Assembly: GCF_025602895.1 (NCBI RefSeq)
Contig: NW_026516219.1
Span: forward strand, 496,001 to 560,000
DNA length: 64,000 nt
Source: Polychytrium aggregatum
Taxonomy: Eukaryota; Chytridiomycota; Chytridiomycetes; Polychytriales
Direction of reading: 5' to 3'
In this document: piece by piece, positions 1 to 14,496 of the stretch
Position numbering within the stretch: position 1 is the first letter of the stretch
Layout of the letters: every line of letters begins with the position of its first letter
Made by a program: the position numbers and the translations under genes
The notes under the pieces: generated by a model
Seen by the model: the letters and a program-made list of their open reading frames with translations, nothing else
Database searches by the model: none
Told to the model about the DNA's origin: nothing

Positions 1-163
1 AGCAGCTTTCTCTTGTGTGCCCTCCGGGGGCGGGCTGATAGAGCAATTACAAGCCGGTCAAGGGCGGTTCAAATCTGTCAACCATGCAGATCAACATGGC
101 GCTTTGCCTGATGGAGATTCCACAGCCAAGTGAAAACACCCGAGAGCCTATCAGCAATAACAC

Positions 164-3100
164 TTACAGTGGCAAGTCATGCTCTCGCATATCGACCGAC
201 TGCTCTGTTGGCACATGTTCTGGCCCTGGCACTGGCATTAATCCTGACACTGGCACTGGTACTGGTCCTGGCCCTGGTACTGACGCACTAATGGGCACTT
301 TCAAAGGTTGTTCGGAGCGACTCTTTGATTCAGTGACGGCTGTGTCTGCCCCATGAAGGCCGACACTCTCTTGATCGGACTGATCGGGTTGATCGCCACC
401 GTCGCTGGATAGAGAATGGCTCATTATGCTGCTTCTCTTCTTCTTCTTTCTCTTCTTCTTTGCACCTGGTTGCGAAGGAGAGCTGCTCGGACTGGAGAAA
501 CGATCGATATTTGGCTATTAGCACCTGCCTTGGATAGACTGACTAATGCGAATCATTTCAAATGCAGCTGGCTCGAGCCGCCGTCATACCTGCTCTCAGC
601 CGACATCACTGTAAATGTGCTTTCGATGTGTGAGCTACCGGACCCCGTTGCTCGTGACTCTGAATCGATTTCGGGGCGGACTGCTCGCTCAAGAGCTGTA
701 TCGGAGTGGCTAGACTCTGGATAGTCCGAGCTGCGGCCCATAAACGAAAGCCGTCGGGGAGGCTCAAGCTTCTCAAGCTCAGCCGGACCGACGGACTGGT
801 GGCGTCGCTTGCTGCAGTGCGCAGGAGAGGAATATAGGGGAAGCGAGCGATGCAGTGACATGAAGGATGAGCAGCAATTCCAGGCTACCAGTGGATGGTG
901 AATGCGCTTTCAATCTGCCTTCCTTTGCTTACCTAAGCTTCAAACTTCGGGCGGCCTGTGGACTATCGGTATTCGGGGTAGTCGTCTCCACTGCGGGTAC
1001 AGAGGCGGCGACGCCCAAGGGCATTTTGGTGTCGAGCGGCTCGGCACGTATGCCCGATTGTGCCTCTTCCGTAATTCTCGGTCGGCTGGATGTGCTCGCG
1101 GATGTGCTCGCGGATGTATCCGCAGCAACGACGAAGCCTGGGTCACTGCTCGCCACGGTGTCGTTAGCAAGCCGCAGTGGAGACAGGGGAGAGGCTGTCT
1201 TGACTGGCGTTGACGAGACTGATCGCTTCGCCAAAAAGTTTTGGACAGCAAGGGCAATTTGTGCTTTCATTGAGAGAGGCTTGCTTGCATCAAATCCGCT
1301 TGATGACGCCTTCTTCGCCGTCAGTGTCTGGAGAGGTACAGCTTTCTTGGCCTGAATCGGAACAGAGCTAACGCCATCGAGCTTGCGCTTCTTGGAAAGT
1401 GGCGTCGAAGGAGCCAGCAAAGACTCTGGGACACTAGTGCTGGAGCTGCCGGGGGTGGGGGACGAAACGAGTTCGAGCCGATCCTTATGCTCTGCCATGC
1501 TGGACTTTCGTTTACTCCGCTTCTTGCTCAGGGCGGCGTTCTGGGCGGCCGTCTTTGGTGTGCCAACGCTACGGACAGGCGAGGGTGTTTGATCACGGGC
1601 GGGGGTCGTTGATGGGATCACCTCCTGTTGCTGTACAAGCTGTTCCGGTGCGAGCAGCTCCGACGCGGATACTGGCCCGATCGATTCCTCCGGCAGTCGC
1701 TCGCCATATCCGCGAGGAGACCCAACCGAAGGCTGCGCTTGCGGCTCAGATTGCCTTGAGGCCAGCGAATAGTCTGACTCAGTGGCTGCTGGCGGTTCCC
1801 GAGTCGCAGGGCATTCTAAGGACTGGGGTTCCAGAGTCTGCACCTCAGGCCCCGAGATTTCCAATACCTTGATCTCGAGCGCCTGTGCTTTTGGTGTTTG
1901 TGTGGGAAGCTCCGGTGATGGACACGACACTCTTGTGGGACTGCCCAGGGGCGGCTGTTCGAGAGGGAGGCCCATTGACTCGTGCTGAGGACCAAGTGTG
2001 GCTGCCAATGAATCCATGTCGGCTCGCTCCGGAGCCCCGGGCGTCACAGGATTCGATCGAACAAGCGGTGACAAGCTCTCTGTTTGCGCAGCTAAAGCAG
2101 CTTCTGACAACGGCGTTTTGGTGCTGCGACGACGCTTCTTTCGGCGCTTCTCACTGGATGGTGGTACCTGAAGCCGATTCCCATCAACGAGCTGCTTGGG
2201 AGGTGTTCGGAGGACTGCGTCATCAGGGTGGGGGTGTGACTGGGTCTCGGGAAGGACAGCGGAAGAGTCATCGACTTCATTTGCACGGTCAGGCATTTCG
2301 CCCAAAGAATGTGTCACGGATATGAGACTGTGCTCTGGTGAAAGCGGCTGCATCTGCAGGGGTTCTCCAACAAGCAACGAAAGGTCCTGCGCGGAGATTG
2401 GAGGTCCAACGCTACTATCCAAGAAAGGGTTGTTCAACGGATCGTCGAGAGGGGTAGGCTCTAGAGCCAGACTTTCGACGTCGCTGCCATCAATGCCAGC
2501 AGATGCTTCATTGATCTCGGGCGGTACGAAATATTGATCGACTCGGACTGTCTCGCTGACGGACACACTGTCGCGCGATACATTCGAGGGCTGGGCTCCG
2601 ATTTCGAAGTGGAGTGGGGAAATGGCCTCAGGGCGTGTCGACATTGGTGTTTCGGTATTGTCCAAGATCTGTGTTTGGAATCTGTGCGCGCCTTGGTATT
2701 CGGGGTGAGTGGGTGTTGTGAACATGAGCGGGGCAGGTCCAAGGGTATGGCGGCGTGACCGTTCGGGGGATGCATCTCGAGCAGGCTGGGACGAGCTTGT
2801 ACTGGCACGTCGTTGATTGATGACTGTGAAGCTTGCGGGAACGAGCGTGGTCGTGCTGAACAGGGGAATACCGATTGTTTGGGTGCCCATCGCTTCCAGC
2901 TCTGGGGGAGAGTCTGGTAGTGTTGGCAAGACTGCTGCGACAGACTCAGGCCCGGGCTCTGCCTCAGCGTCCGTTGTAACAACGGCTTGAGGCGACAGTC
3001 TATCAGAAAGGGTGATGACAAAATCACTTGATGAATCGCCGCTCGAGTCAGACGAGTGGTCGATGGGTTCGGTTGCGGCGATCGAAAAGTCGGGCATCGT

Positions 3101-5514
3101 CGGAAGTTCCGGCTTTGTGACCGAGACCTCGATCGACCAAGTTGGAGGTGGAGTGCCTGCTCTGCCACAGTCAACCATCGAAATGACAGCTGCACAAGAC
3201 TCGTCCTCCAAAGCATCCTCCCCTTGTGCGCCCATGAGCTTGTCCAATAGATTTGGACTGGGCTCTGCCGGAGCGGAATGGTCCTCAAGGGACGATTCAG
3301 ACGACGCGAGACTGCTCGACGGGACCAGCTCGGGCCTGGCGTCCTCATGCAAGACGGGAGGCCTGCGGGGTGAGGGGCGCTGAGGTGTGGGACTTGTGAT
3401 GCGAGTCGGCGGGGTCCAGGTGCGGGTTTTGAGAGCAGACTTGATCAGGGCTGACCTTGGGGTTCGTGCGCCTCGCTTGAGCGGCGAGGCTGTTGGAAAA
3501 TCCTTATCAAAAACCTCGGGCGACAGCTTGAGCCAAGCCCAGGGACAACAGTGCGTGAGTTACTGGTAGCATTGCAGCTATGCTCCCCTTGGTGTTGCAT
3601 CGATCGCATCGGTTTCAACTCACCTGTGGGCCAAAAGTAACTCCCTTTTTCTTGGCCGACTTGTCCGGAGATTTAAAGGATGCCTCGATACGCCGAGTCA
3701 CTTCGGCAACGACGCCTTGGCTCGCATTCATGTTCTGTACACCAACGGTATGCTGTGCTGCGGGCGACGATGGCATGGCAGACTTGCCGGAGGGAGAGTG
3801 CCAGCCGAGGAGCTGAGACATCTGGTGGTTGCGGCTTCCGCTGCTCGGAGGGACGATAGAAGTGGGGAATTTGGTTCCCTCGGTATTGTCGGCAGGACTT
3901 TTGGGAAGCGTGGCTACTTGGGGCTGCAATCCTTTCTGCGCCGACATCATGGTTCGAGAGACTGTGCTGTTGTAAGCAGCAGCAGGGGTCTTGGGGCGAC
4001 GAAGGACAGGAATCATGCTGGGAGTTGAGGACGGGACAGAAACCGGCGCCTTCTTTGTGAAGGCCGACTGGAGGGGCAGACACTGAGATGGTAGCAAAGT
4101 CGGCTCGGGACGCGGGGCTGGAGCTGGGTAGATGGGATATTGGGCAACCACGTTCGCCTGTGACGCCGTGGACAGCGGCTGTGCGATCCCACCCGAGCCT
4201 GAGTTGGAGATGGCTCTCTTTGGCCTTGAATCATCGACTGGTTTCAAGTCCGTTTTGGTTTTGGATCCAACAACCAGAGGCGAAAAGGAAATCAAGTCAA
4301 CCTTGGTCGGCTCCGGAGAGAACTGGATCAAATCGCCAGTGGGCGCTATCGAGGCTGCGACCCGCTTAGGAGAGAACATCGGTGGGTGACTCTTGATCAA
4401 AGGTTGGTCCTTGACTCGCTCCACCACTGACTGAGAAGAAAGCGCAGACGGTTTTGCGGTGGACGCCTGTAAGTGCGCAAATTAGCGATCGTCATAAGTG
4501 GAAGCCATGACGAACCGGTGCAGCTGGACCAGGTTGCGATTGCGTTTTGTTTGTTTGGCTTTACAATACAGGTTCCATTTCTGGATACATTCTCACCTTT
4601 TCAATGTGTGGTCCCGAGAGAGTCTGGGCTTCAGGCTTCTCGAGCTGAGCTGCCTTGAGCGGAATGTTTTCGTTGTTGGCATCGCTTTGGCCAGCGAGAC
4701 GGCTCTACAGGCCCGAGAGACCCGGTATCAGCATGCAACGCTTCAAGTCAACGCAAAGACACTCTGTCGAAATGCCAACCACTCATACCTGATATGTTTG
4801 AATGATATCATGGAAGAACACAACGCAGAACTGGCTGCCATCAATTATAATCGAGTCCTTGTTATTGAGGAGAGTTTCTTCGTTCCGGTACAGGACATTG
4901 TTGACCAGCGTCCCGATGTCTGAGTGGTCTCGAAGCCAAACCTACCAATCATTGCGGTCGACATGGAAGAATTACGATCAGAATATGCTGTGGAGAGGTA
5001 TGGTGGCCTCTGGCGACAGCAGCACGGCGCACCTTGGCGTTATCGCGAATGATGATGGTGCAATGCTTTCCAGAAGCATGTTCGCAATGGAGGCGAAGGT
5101 TGCACGACTTGTCCCTATATGAGTGATCGTGGCGAATGAGGAGAGTTGGATACTTTGAATGAGGCCACTGATGCTTGTCCCGTCCAACCAACACAGATCG
5201 GATTGTCGAGGCGACAGCGACCCAACTGATTCCAAGTGCTGACTCGAGAGGCAGCAAAGCAAGCAAGCCCGCGACCTACTTTCCGATCGTGAATTCAAAT
5301 TTGCTGATCGGGAAGCTGGAAGCACATCAGAGCAACAGGCAGGTCGGGATCAGTATAGTGGCATGCAATCGAGCCTCGATCTCGTGCCGTGCTGTCAGGA
5401 AGGAGGCAGGGGCCGGACTGGAGCTTACTTGAGCCTCTCGCCCCTGCGGATGGCCAATATAAGACCAAATATTGGATCCTTGATGGTACACTGCGTGGGC
5501 AAAACCGAGCTCAT
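164..5514 (-). CDS. Ki-67-like protein: N-terminal FHA domain plus PP1-binding motif
   Basis: Nine exons keep phase: 5514-5429, 5315-5280, 5114-5033, 4941-4789, 4704-4597, 4466-3624, 3526-933, 811-590 and 404-164, giving about 1454 residues. Residues 1 to about 115 form an FHA domain: FTIGKDKSCNLRL, then KHCTIIIRDN, then VWLRDHSDIGTLVNN and DSIIIDGSQF, closest in pattern to the Ki-67 FHA. At 427-455 the intron at 3623/3527 splices KKKGVTFGPQ to LSPEVFDKDFPTASPLKRG, which is the VxF-x-SPE(L/V)FDK-xxP-xxPL(K/R)RG pattern used by Ki-67 and Repo-Man to recruit protein phosphatase 1. The rest is long, Ser/Pro/Glu-rich and probably disordered, with basic clusters such as KRRKKRRR, and a VPVPGPGP-type repeat near the C-terminus (about 219-300). 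A chromosome-periphery or PP1-targeting role is inferred from architecture only. The small exons rest on splice reading. Confidence 0.75.
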
Positions 5515-6452
5515 AACGGCCGACGAGTGTGCTCAGGCAGCGACGTGATCTAAGCGATGAGTTGTTGGTTGGTTGGTCGTGGATGTACCGTCCGCTGCGA
5601 GCGGCGATGCAGAAAGCGCTGACGGGTCGAATCGCAGGAGCCGCAGGCAGATCAGCCGGTTGCTCTGGGACTATGCTCGTGTGGGTTGGGATTCAGGTGG
5701 CTCGGGCGCTGCCGGATGCAAGCGAAAGAGGCTGGAACACGACGGGAAGTCTGCTGGCGATGCTGCGAGGGGAGAGACGAACGCCGTCGGGTCGTTTGCG
5801 AGAGCGCGCAGTCCAAAAAAGGCAAAATGCACCTGGCCCAGCCGCCCCGGATATCGGCCGTGGGTCGATCAAAAAACGCATGCGCTGGACGGGCGGTCTT
5901 GCGCTCCGTCGCCATGGACGAGATCCACATCGTCCGCGAGGTCGCCGAGATTGCTGCCCAGGCCCGAAGAAGGTGGGGAAGAGCGGCGGCGTGGCGAGAG
6001 ATGCTGCGAGCGTGGGATCGAACTGCGGCTATTGAAGGGCGCAGATCTGATCGAGGGCTCAAATGATGCAGCTGATGCAGACTCTCGAGCCAGAGATGGC
6101 GATCCGTCCGAGCCGGCGGCATCAAATAGTGGAGCGGGTCCGGAGTGTAGCATGCCACCAGCTCTCTGGACTAATATCCGCCCACATTGCCGTCTGCGAC
6201 CAGAATCCTGGACTGGGCCGAGAAGGGTAGAAAAGGAAAGGTGGCGCTTGCAGCATTTCCTGGCGCCGACGGTGAGCTCGGTGGTTCGCTTCGCTGTTTC
6301 CATCGAGGCCGAGCAACAGAACTATGTCAGGCTCTCTGGCCAGACGGAGACATCGGTGCAAGAGCAATTCGCCTTCCCTGCTTGCAACAAGCCGACTCAT
6401 AATCGGCGGCATGATGCTTGTCTCTCTAATCTAGTGACCGGACAAAAGCTCT

Positions 6453-7160
6453 ATGACGTCCGCTCGTGTCTTGAAGACCGTGAGTGTCGACTCAGATGTA
6501 ACTTTGCCGATAATTCGAAATGAATGCCTTAGTGACGAGTCTCGCCTTCGGCTTCCAGTTCACAGCATTGTTTTCGATCTCGTGGATTTCCGAGCACGGC
6601 TCTGGGTTTTGCTGCCGCAGCTGCCGCCCCAGCCTCCGGTGCGTATTATGATGTCTGCAAGGATGGCATCGATCTGGTAGCGCCGCGGCATCGATCTGGT
6701 AGCGCCGCAGCAACGATGGCATCCCACAGGGAGCAAGCCTTGTCTGCTGACGACATCCACACTCGACTCTTCGGCTCGACAGGCCCCTGTGTCGAATGAG
6801 CCGCAGCTTTTGCCACAGGACATACTCTCATACATTGATATCCACGCCGAGATGCTGTCGAAGGAGTACTCCGTGAAGGTAGGAAGCCACCGCTCCGGCG
6901 TCAGAGTATCGGACAACAGTGCTCCGTGCACAGCATCGCTCCTAATACTGGCCCTTGAATCATAGGAGACCATCGCCGTCGATCTGTTCCAGCACCATCG
7001 GTCACTAGCGCCTCAGCAGGTGGCCCTGATGCGTGCCCTTTGGGAGCGAGAGGCCTTTCTGGACTCGCGATTAGCGTTCGAATGGGATGAACGCTGGTGT
7101 CTGCATGACGCCCGCCTGTCACAGACTGAGCTGCTTCCAAAGCCTGGTGCCAACTCATGA
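6453..7160 (+). CDS. unrecognised protein, partial gene model
   Basis: Two exons are well supported. One ends at 6878 and encodes QDILSYIDIHAEMLSKEYSVK. The other (6966-7160) encodes ETIAVDLFQHHRSLAPQQ, then VALMRALWEREAFLDSRLAF and a short tail ending in GANS before the stop. They join in phase across a gtagga...atag intron. The composition (amphipathic, with charged residues spaced as in helices) looks coding. The 5' part is unclear: an ATG at 6453 followed by a gtgagt donor at 6480 and an exon near 6566-6640 is possible, but the tandem copy of a 23-nt segment (about 6666-6712) makes the acceptor ambiguous. I do not recognise the family. It is divergent from the Ki-67-like gene and convergent with the RNF216-like gene. 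Confidence 0.45.
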
Positions 7161-7402
7161 GGCAACCACCGAGTGACCTCGAAGCAGAGCGCTTTCCGTG
7201 CGCGATGAACAAAAACTCGCATGACCAAGTGATTCATTGCCGACATACGGATCTGGAGATGCACGGGCAGCATTCGGTGCTGTCCATACACGAAGCTACA
7301 CCGGTGTATTCGGGACCCAGAAGAAGGGGGCAAGTCTAGCTCAAAAACGGATGCTTCGCCTCGTGTCGGGTGCGCTGTGACCAGGACATTGACTCGTCAG
7401 CG

Positions 7403-9923
7403 CTACCGGAGAATATTCGTGGCTGTAGGAACATCAATCTGCAAGTCGTTTTCATCGATCTGGTTGGCATCCACGGCGGCTCGATATGCGTGCTGTACTT
7501 CATTGGCCACTCTGGTGGCAGCATCGTCGTGCAGCGGGCAACTGCCTTTATGAAGCAAGGCAAGTGAGGGATGTTAGTGCGGACGACGAGTGAGCAGGAC
7601 AATATCAATAAACGCAACTTACTTCCAGCGCGATTGAAATGATCGTAGCCTTTGATGGCTTTGCGACAGACATAACACATATCTAGAAAGCCGCAGCGGC
7701 AGTCAGTTGGATGCAAGGCAGGCTTGTTCATGTCCCGTGTACCAGTCCAGGCGCACTCCTGTTGCTCCTGTTGCTCAGCATGCCATGGACCGCAGCTCAT
7801 CCCACAGACCCTCGGCGATACTCACATTGGCCGCACACACAGGTGATTTTGTTGCACTGGATCGTCGAGAAACACAAAGCCAGGGTGAGAACCAAACAAT
7901 GCTGCCCATCCAGTCAGGCAGAACACCCACACTTCCCTTTGAGACTCAGAGACATACCCCGTCTTCCTTGATGATTTTCTTTCCACATTTCGGACAGGCC
8001 CGAAACAATGCCTCGGACATTTGCTCCTCCACAGTGTGCTGAACATCCAGCTTCTTATCTTTCTTGTACTCTGTAGCAGGAGTTTCGTCGCGTTGGTCAA
8101 TGGTATATCGGCATAATCGCGTATCGGTGGGCTATGATAGAGATTGAGTTTATGGGCACCTTCACATGTGAGCGGCAGATGATTGAGCTGCTTGCATAGG
8201 CGGCACGAAACCGCTTTGCATTCCTCGCGCTGGCAGTAGAGGAGCTTGTCTTCCTCGGGCAAAGTTGTCAACTGAACGCCAAAAGAACAAAACGGGCATT
8301 CGGTGAAGCCCTCTAGGCCGGCCTACAGCGCACCAATTGGAATGATTAGGACGAACAAGACAAAACAGTCGACCCTATCACAAGTTCATACACAAACATA
8401 CCTGGCGAATGGCTTCTTCCTGACGGATCTTCGAGAGGCCTTCAAAGTCGGCCTCGGACAAGAAGCGACGAAGCTCTCCATCGGTAAAGGAATACGGACA
8501 CGAACTCATGTCCATGCACTTGACCCGGCCTTTGCCTGTTCGTCGAATGCCAAAGGTTGTCCGACGGAAACGATCAGAGCCCAGCCCAAGTACAGGTTCT
8601 CGTACGAACTCACGAGCCAGCCTTCATGACCAGAGTGGATATGGAGCAAACATTGTCGAGACCAGACAAACTCACGTATTCCAATGGCTTCTTTAGCGGC
8701 CCGGTTAGCACACTCCATGCAGAACAAATGCCCTTCTTCGCATTGAGTCATCTATCGGAGGGCAATCATGGGCGGGTCAGCCTCCTTGTAGTTGAATTGG
8801 CGCCGACGATAATGCGCATGCATGTGCATACCATATCAAAGGCATACTCATCGCAGCAGCATCCGCACTCGTATTTGACCTCAGGAGCCTGAGTGCGATC
8901 GCTGCTCTGCGGCTTGTACCCTGGATTCAATTGTCGAGGAAACAAGATCAGACAACGGCAACGAATGTGCTAGACTCGAGCGGAAGAGCTGATCTCAACC
9001 GGACCCGATCAGGAAGACGGCAGTGGCGAGATTGTTCTTACGGAACCATGGAATAAACGGCCTGATCTCCCGGCCCAGTCGAGAGTCAAGCGGCTCGTTG
9101 CTTTGATCCGCGCCCTTGCGTTTGTTCTGCTTTCCCTTTCGCTTCAGGAATCCGCGGGTCTCATCTGGGCGTGAAAGCCGCTCCTTCAAGATCAAGTAAG
9201 TTGGAGTGAACTGCGAGTTGTGAATGGCCATAGCTGTGCGGACTACAGAAACCAATCGAGTTCAATGATAATCCAGAGTCAGCACGGAGCGAATGCCCAT
9301 CCCAAAGACGCAAGAGGATGCAGCCGGAAGGGCAGGCCTCTCAGAACCAACCGTAGTAGCTTGGAATCTCTGGAAAAATATCGCAGAGGATCTGAAAACT
9401 GTTTGGAACAATAGCCACGACTGTTAGCGTCTGAGGAATCGCAGGATGCTGGCGACCCTGCGAGTGAGGACGCCGGAGGACGAGCAAAGGTACAACCCGA
9501 CAGACCCGTTGAAGCAACCTACCACTGAGCGATATAGAGCGGGCTCATGGCAACGTCGGCGTTGACTACTCGAAAGTCGATTTGGTCCTTGCGTTGATCG
9601 AACGACTGTCGTTTGGGGAGGTCTTTTACGGTTTTCATAAGTTCCTCAACGGCACGTTCCACATCGCCATCGAGCTCCTCAAGCTTTTGATACAGGTATA
9701 CCGGCTGTACATCTGGAAACATTTCTTCCAAAAATTGAGTAGGCAGCGGGGGGCTGGGAGGTCTTCGAGAGGATGATGGAGCTGGAACTGGATCAACAGC
9801 ATCGACATCGATACATTCATCAATGCGGCGACGTTTGGCGGTGATGGGCTGGTTCCCCTCATCGTCCAAAACGACAATGTCGTTGGGAGACGGAGGGTCA
9901 ACGATGTCGATGGCCGGACGCAT
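7403..9923 (-). CDS. RNF216/TRIAD3-like RBR E3 ubiquitin ligase, copy 1
   Basis: Eleven exons all keep phase and give 485 residues: 9923-9523, 9398-9352, 9242-9042, 8920-8832, 8751-8676, 8535-8402, 8322-8160, 8070-7958, 7856-7826, 7682-7623, 7545-7403. Residues 63-98 (FLEEMFPDVQPVYLYQKLEE) look like a CUE-type ubiquitin-binding helix bundle. A RING1 follows (ECGCCCDEYAF, TQCEEGHLFCMECANRA, VKCMDMSSCPYSF), then an IBR (ECPFCSFGV, CQREECKAVSCRLC) and a RING2 (CPKCGKKIIKEDGCNKITCV, CYVCRKAIKGYDHF, CPLHDD). The RING2 cysteine in CNKITC (C414) matches the catalytic cysteine of RNF216, so thioester transfer activity is expected. KRRR at 30-33 is a possible nuclear signal. Introns are 60-120 nt. A second copy lies 10 kb away in the same orientation. 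Confidence 0.85.
7687..7975. repeat. near-identical block shared with the second RBR gene (copy A)
   Basis: This 289-bp stretch spans part of two exons and the introns around the RING2 exon. It matches 17430-17771 almost base for base, introns included. Differences: a few bases near the exon at the 7.69-kb end, and the number of CTGTTGCTC units (two here, eight there). Outside the block the two genes are clearly diverged at protein level. Confidence 0.85.
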
Positions 9924-10467
9924 GTCAAGATGATGAGCAGCCCAGAGAATGCCTTCAAATCAAACAAACAGCAGGGCGCGAAGGGAAACAGCACAACAAA
10001 GCTCGCTGATGGCTGCCAGTTGACCCACAGATGCTGGATGAAGCGGGAACCTGAGGAGACGGGGCATGCTTTGCAAAAAACAGGGACTTGCTGCGCATCG
10101 ACATGGGGATTGCCGAAACCGAAGCAGAGAAGCCTTCCATGCATGAAAATATCAGAGACGGAAGATTCCAACGCTGCCCTGGACCAAACCTCCATGCGAG
10201 CACCAAGACACCCGGACAGGGGGCGACCACGATAAAATATTCAAAGAACCAAGAGCCAATCCATGTGAATTTGACAACCACATCTGGCAGAGGAACTCCG
10301 CGCCGCATGATGTGCAAGTGGGATGACGAAGGAGATGCACCATCGATGGCAATCAACTCGGCGCAGGGACATGGAGCTGTGTGTGGGCGACGAGAGCAAG
10401 GATATATTGTCTCGGTTCCTGGATGCCTGCCGAGTCTCGAACCTGGATGTCGGCTGAGTCTCGATTC
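9924..10467. other. intergenic, no gene assigned
   Basis: This is the region between the RNF216-like start and the Gemin6-like stop. A minus-strand open frame (9955-10356) begins with plausible protein sequence, but I see neither a family match nor splice sites that would support it. It includes the promoter of the RBR gene. Two short near-repeats reading cctggatg...gccgagtctcga lie at 10417-10465. Confidence 0.4.
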
Positions 10468-11324
10468 TCACGATCCCGGACTCTTGTCGGCCAAGTCGGC
10501 CGGATGTGACGGAATCGCCTGCCATCGCTCAACGGCATCGACCACCTGCGACAGCAGAATCTCATTCGCCGACTGGACGCACGACGAGAGATACGGCGAG
10601 CCGATCAGGACGGCGCCGTTGAGCACCGAGATGCGGGTTGAGTCGGCAGCGAGGCGGCATGGGATGTTGCTTGGGTTGAAGATAGGACAGAACCGAATGA
10701 GCCGCACTGCAAAGGCGACAGCATCGACATTGGCAGATACTTGACGGCTTCACCCCGATGCAGAGAAGCATGAGGCAGCCGACCAGAGGACGCAGACAGC
10801 CAAGCCGCCCACTTGTCGGTGCAGGGCGATGGACTGATGCAGAGCGATCCATCGCCGGTTGTGACAAGGCGGACGATGGCCATGATGCCCACCTTCTGCA
10901 GGAACAGCAGCAGCGAGTCCCTCGCCTGGGCCTCTGTTTCAAACCGCTTGCCGGGACAAAAGGGCGGGTCGGCTATCCGCCGGATGAAGGCGCTGATGTG
11001 CTCGAGGGGGATTGCAGGGTGATCGGAATACTCGTCGACTTCGATTGACCTGATCGCATGGCCCATCACCAGCACCAGCGAGTGCGTCTCGCTGCTCGGC
11101 AGCTGCGTTGCCTCGGCGAGGCGATGGACTGGCTCGGCCTTTGGGACGAGCAGGAACAGGCTCTGGTTCTGGTGATCTGCGACGATGAGAATGCCAGCAA
11201 GGATGCGAGGGCTGTCGAGTGGGTCCTGGTTGATGTCGGCCAGAGCGACATGGACGGGTTGGCCGACCAGCTCTTGCAGAAATCTGGGGTCTGCAAACAA
11301 CCCCGAGTCTAGAACTGGCGGCAT
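10468..11324 (-). CDS. Gemin6-like SMN-complex protein
   Basis: Two exons (11324-10754, 10706-10468) joined by a 47-nt gtgaag...gcag intron give 269 residues in phase. The N-terminal half is an Sm-like fold: FLQELVGQPVHVALAD, ILAGILIVADHQNQSLFLLV, LVLVMGHAIRSIEVDE. The last block matches the GIMGHAVQTVE strand of animal Gemin6. The C-terminal half (ISVLNGAVLIGSP, QSANEILLSQVVDAVERW) matches the Gemin6 AD domain, where human has SSSNEIILSRVQDLIEGH. Gemin6 works with Gemin7 and SMN in assembling Sm rings on snRNAs. The protein is longer than the human 167 residues because of a loop in the middle. The alternative, an NAA38/LSMD1-type protein, explains only the first half. Confidence 0.65.
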
Positions 11325-11398
11325 GCAGCAAAGCGATCGGAGAGGGGAGGTGGAGATCGAGGGCAAGATGGGATGGGCGAGTGCTGAGCGTGTTGGGC

Positions 11399-11458
11399 AT
11401 GGCAATGGCAATGGCAATGGCAATGGCAATGGCAATGGCAATGGCAATGGCAATGGCA
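11399..11458. repeat. hexanucleotide repeat (GGCAAT)n
   Basis: About ten perfect copies of a 6-bp unit lie between the Gemin6-like start and the GSKIP-domain stop. Read on the minus strand they give an artificial Pro-Leu or Ala-Ile run, which is not part of either protein. Confidence 0.95.
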
Positions 11459-11501
11459 CTGATCATATCGATGCAGACGACGGCCTGCTGCATCGGTGGT
11501 C

Positions 11502-14496
<2,995 letters not shown>

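Noticed and set aside
40-85. B-box-like ggcggttcaaatct near the window start
   Set aside because: No acceptor stem or anticodon arm could be paired around it.
466-491. Possible 26-nt micro-exon in the Ki-67-like gene
   Set aside because: Including it breaks the reading phase; joining 590 directly to 404 keeps it.
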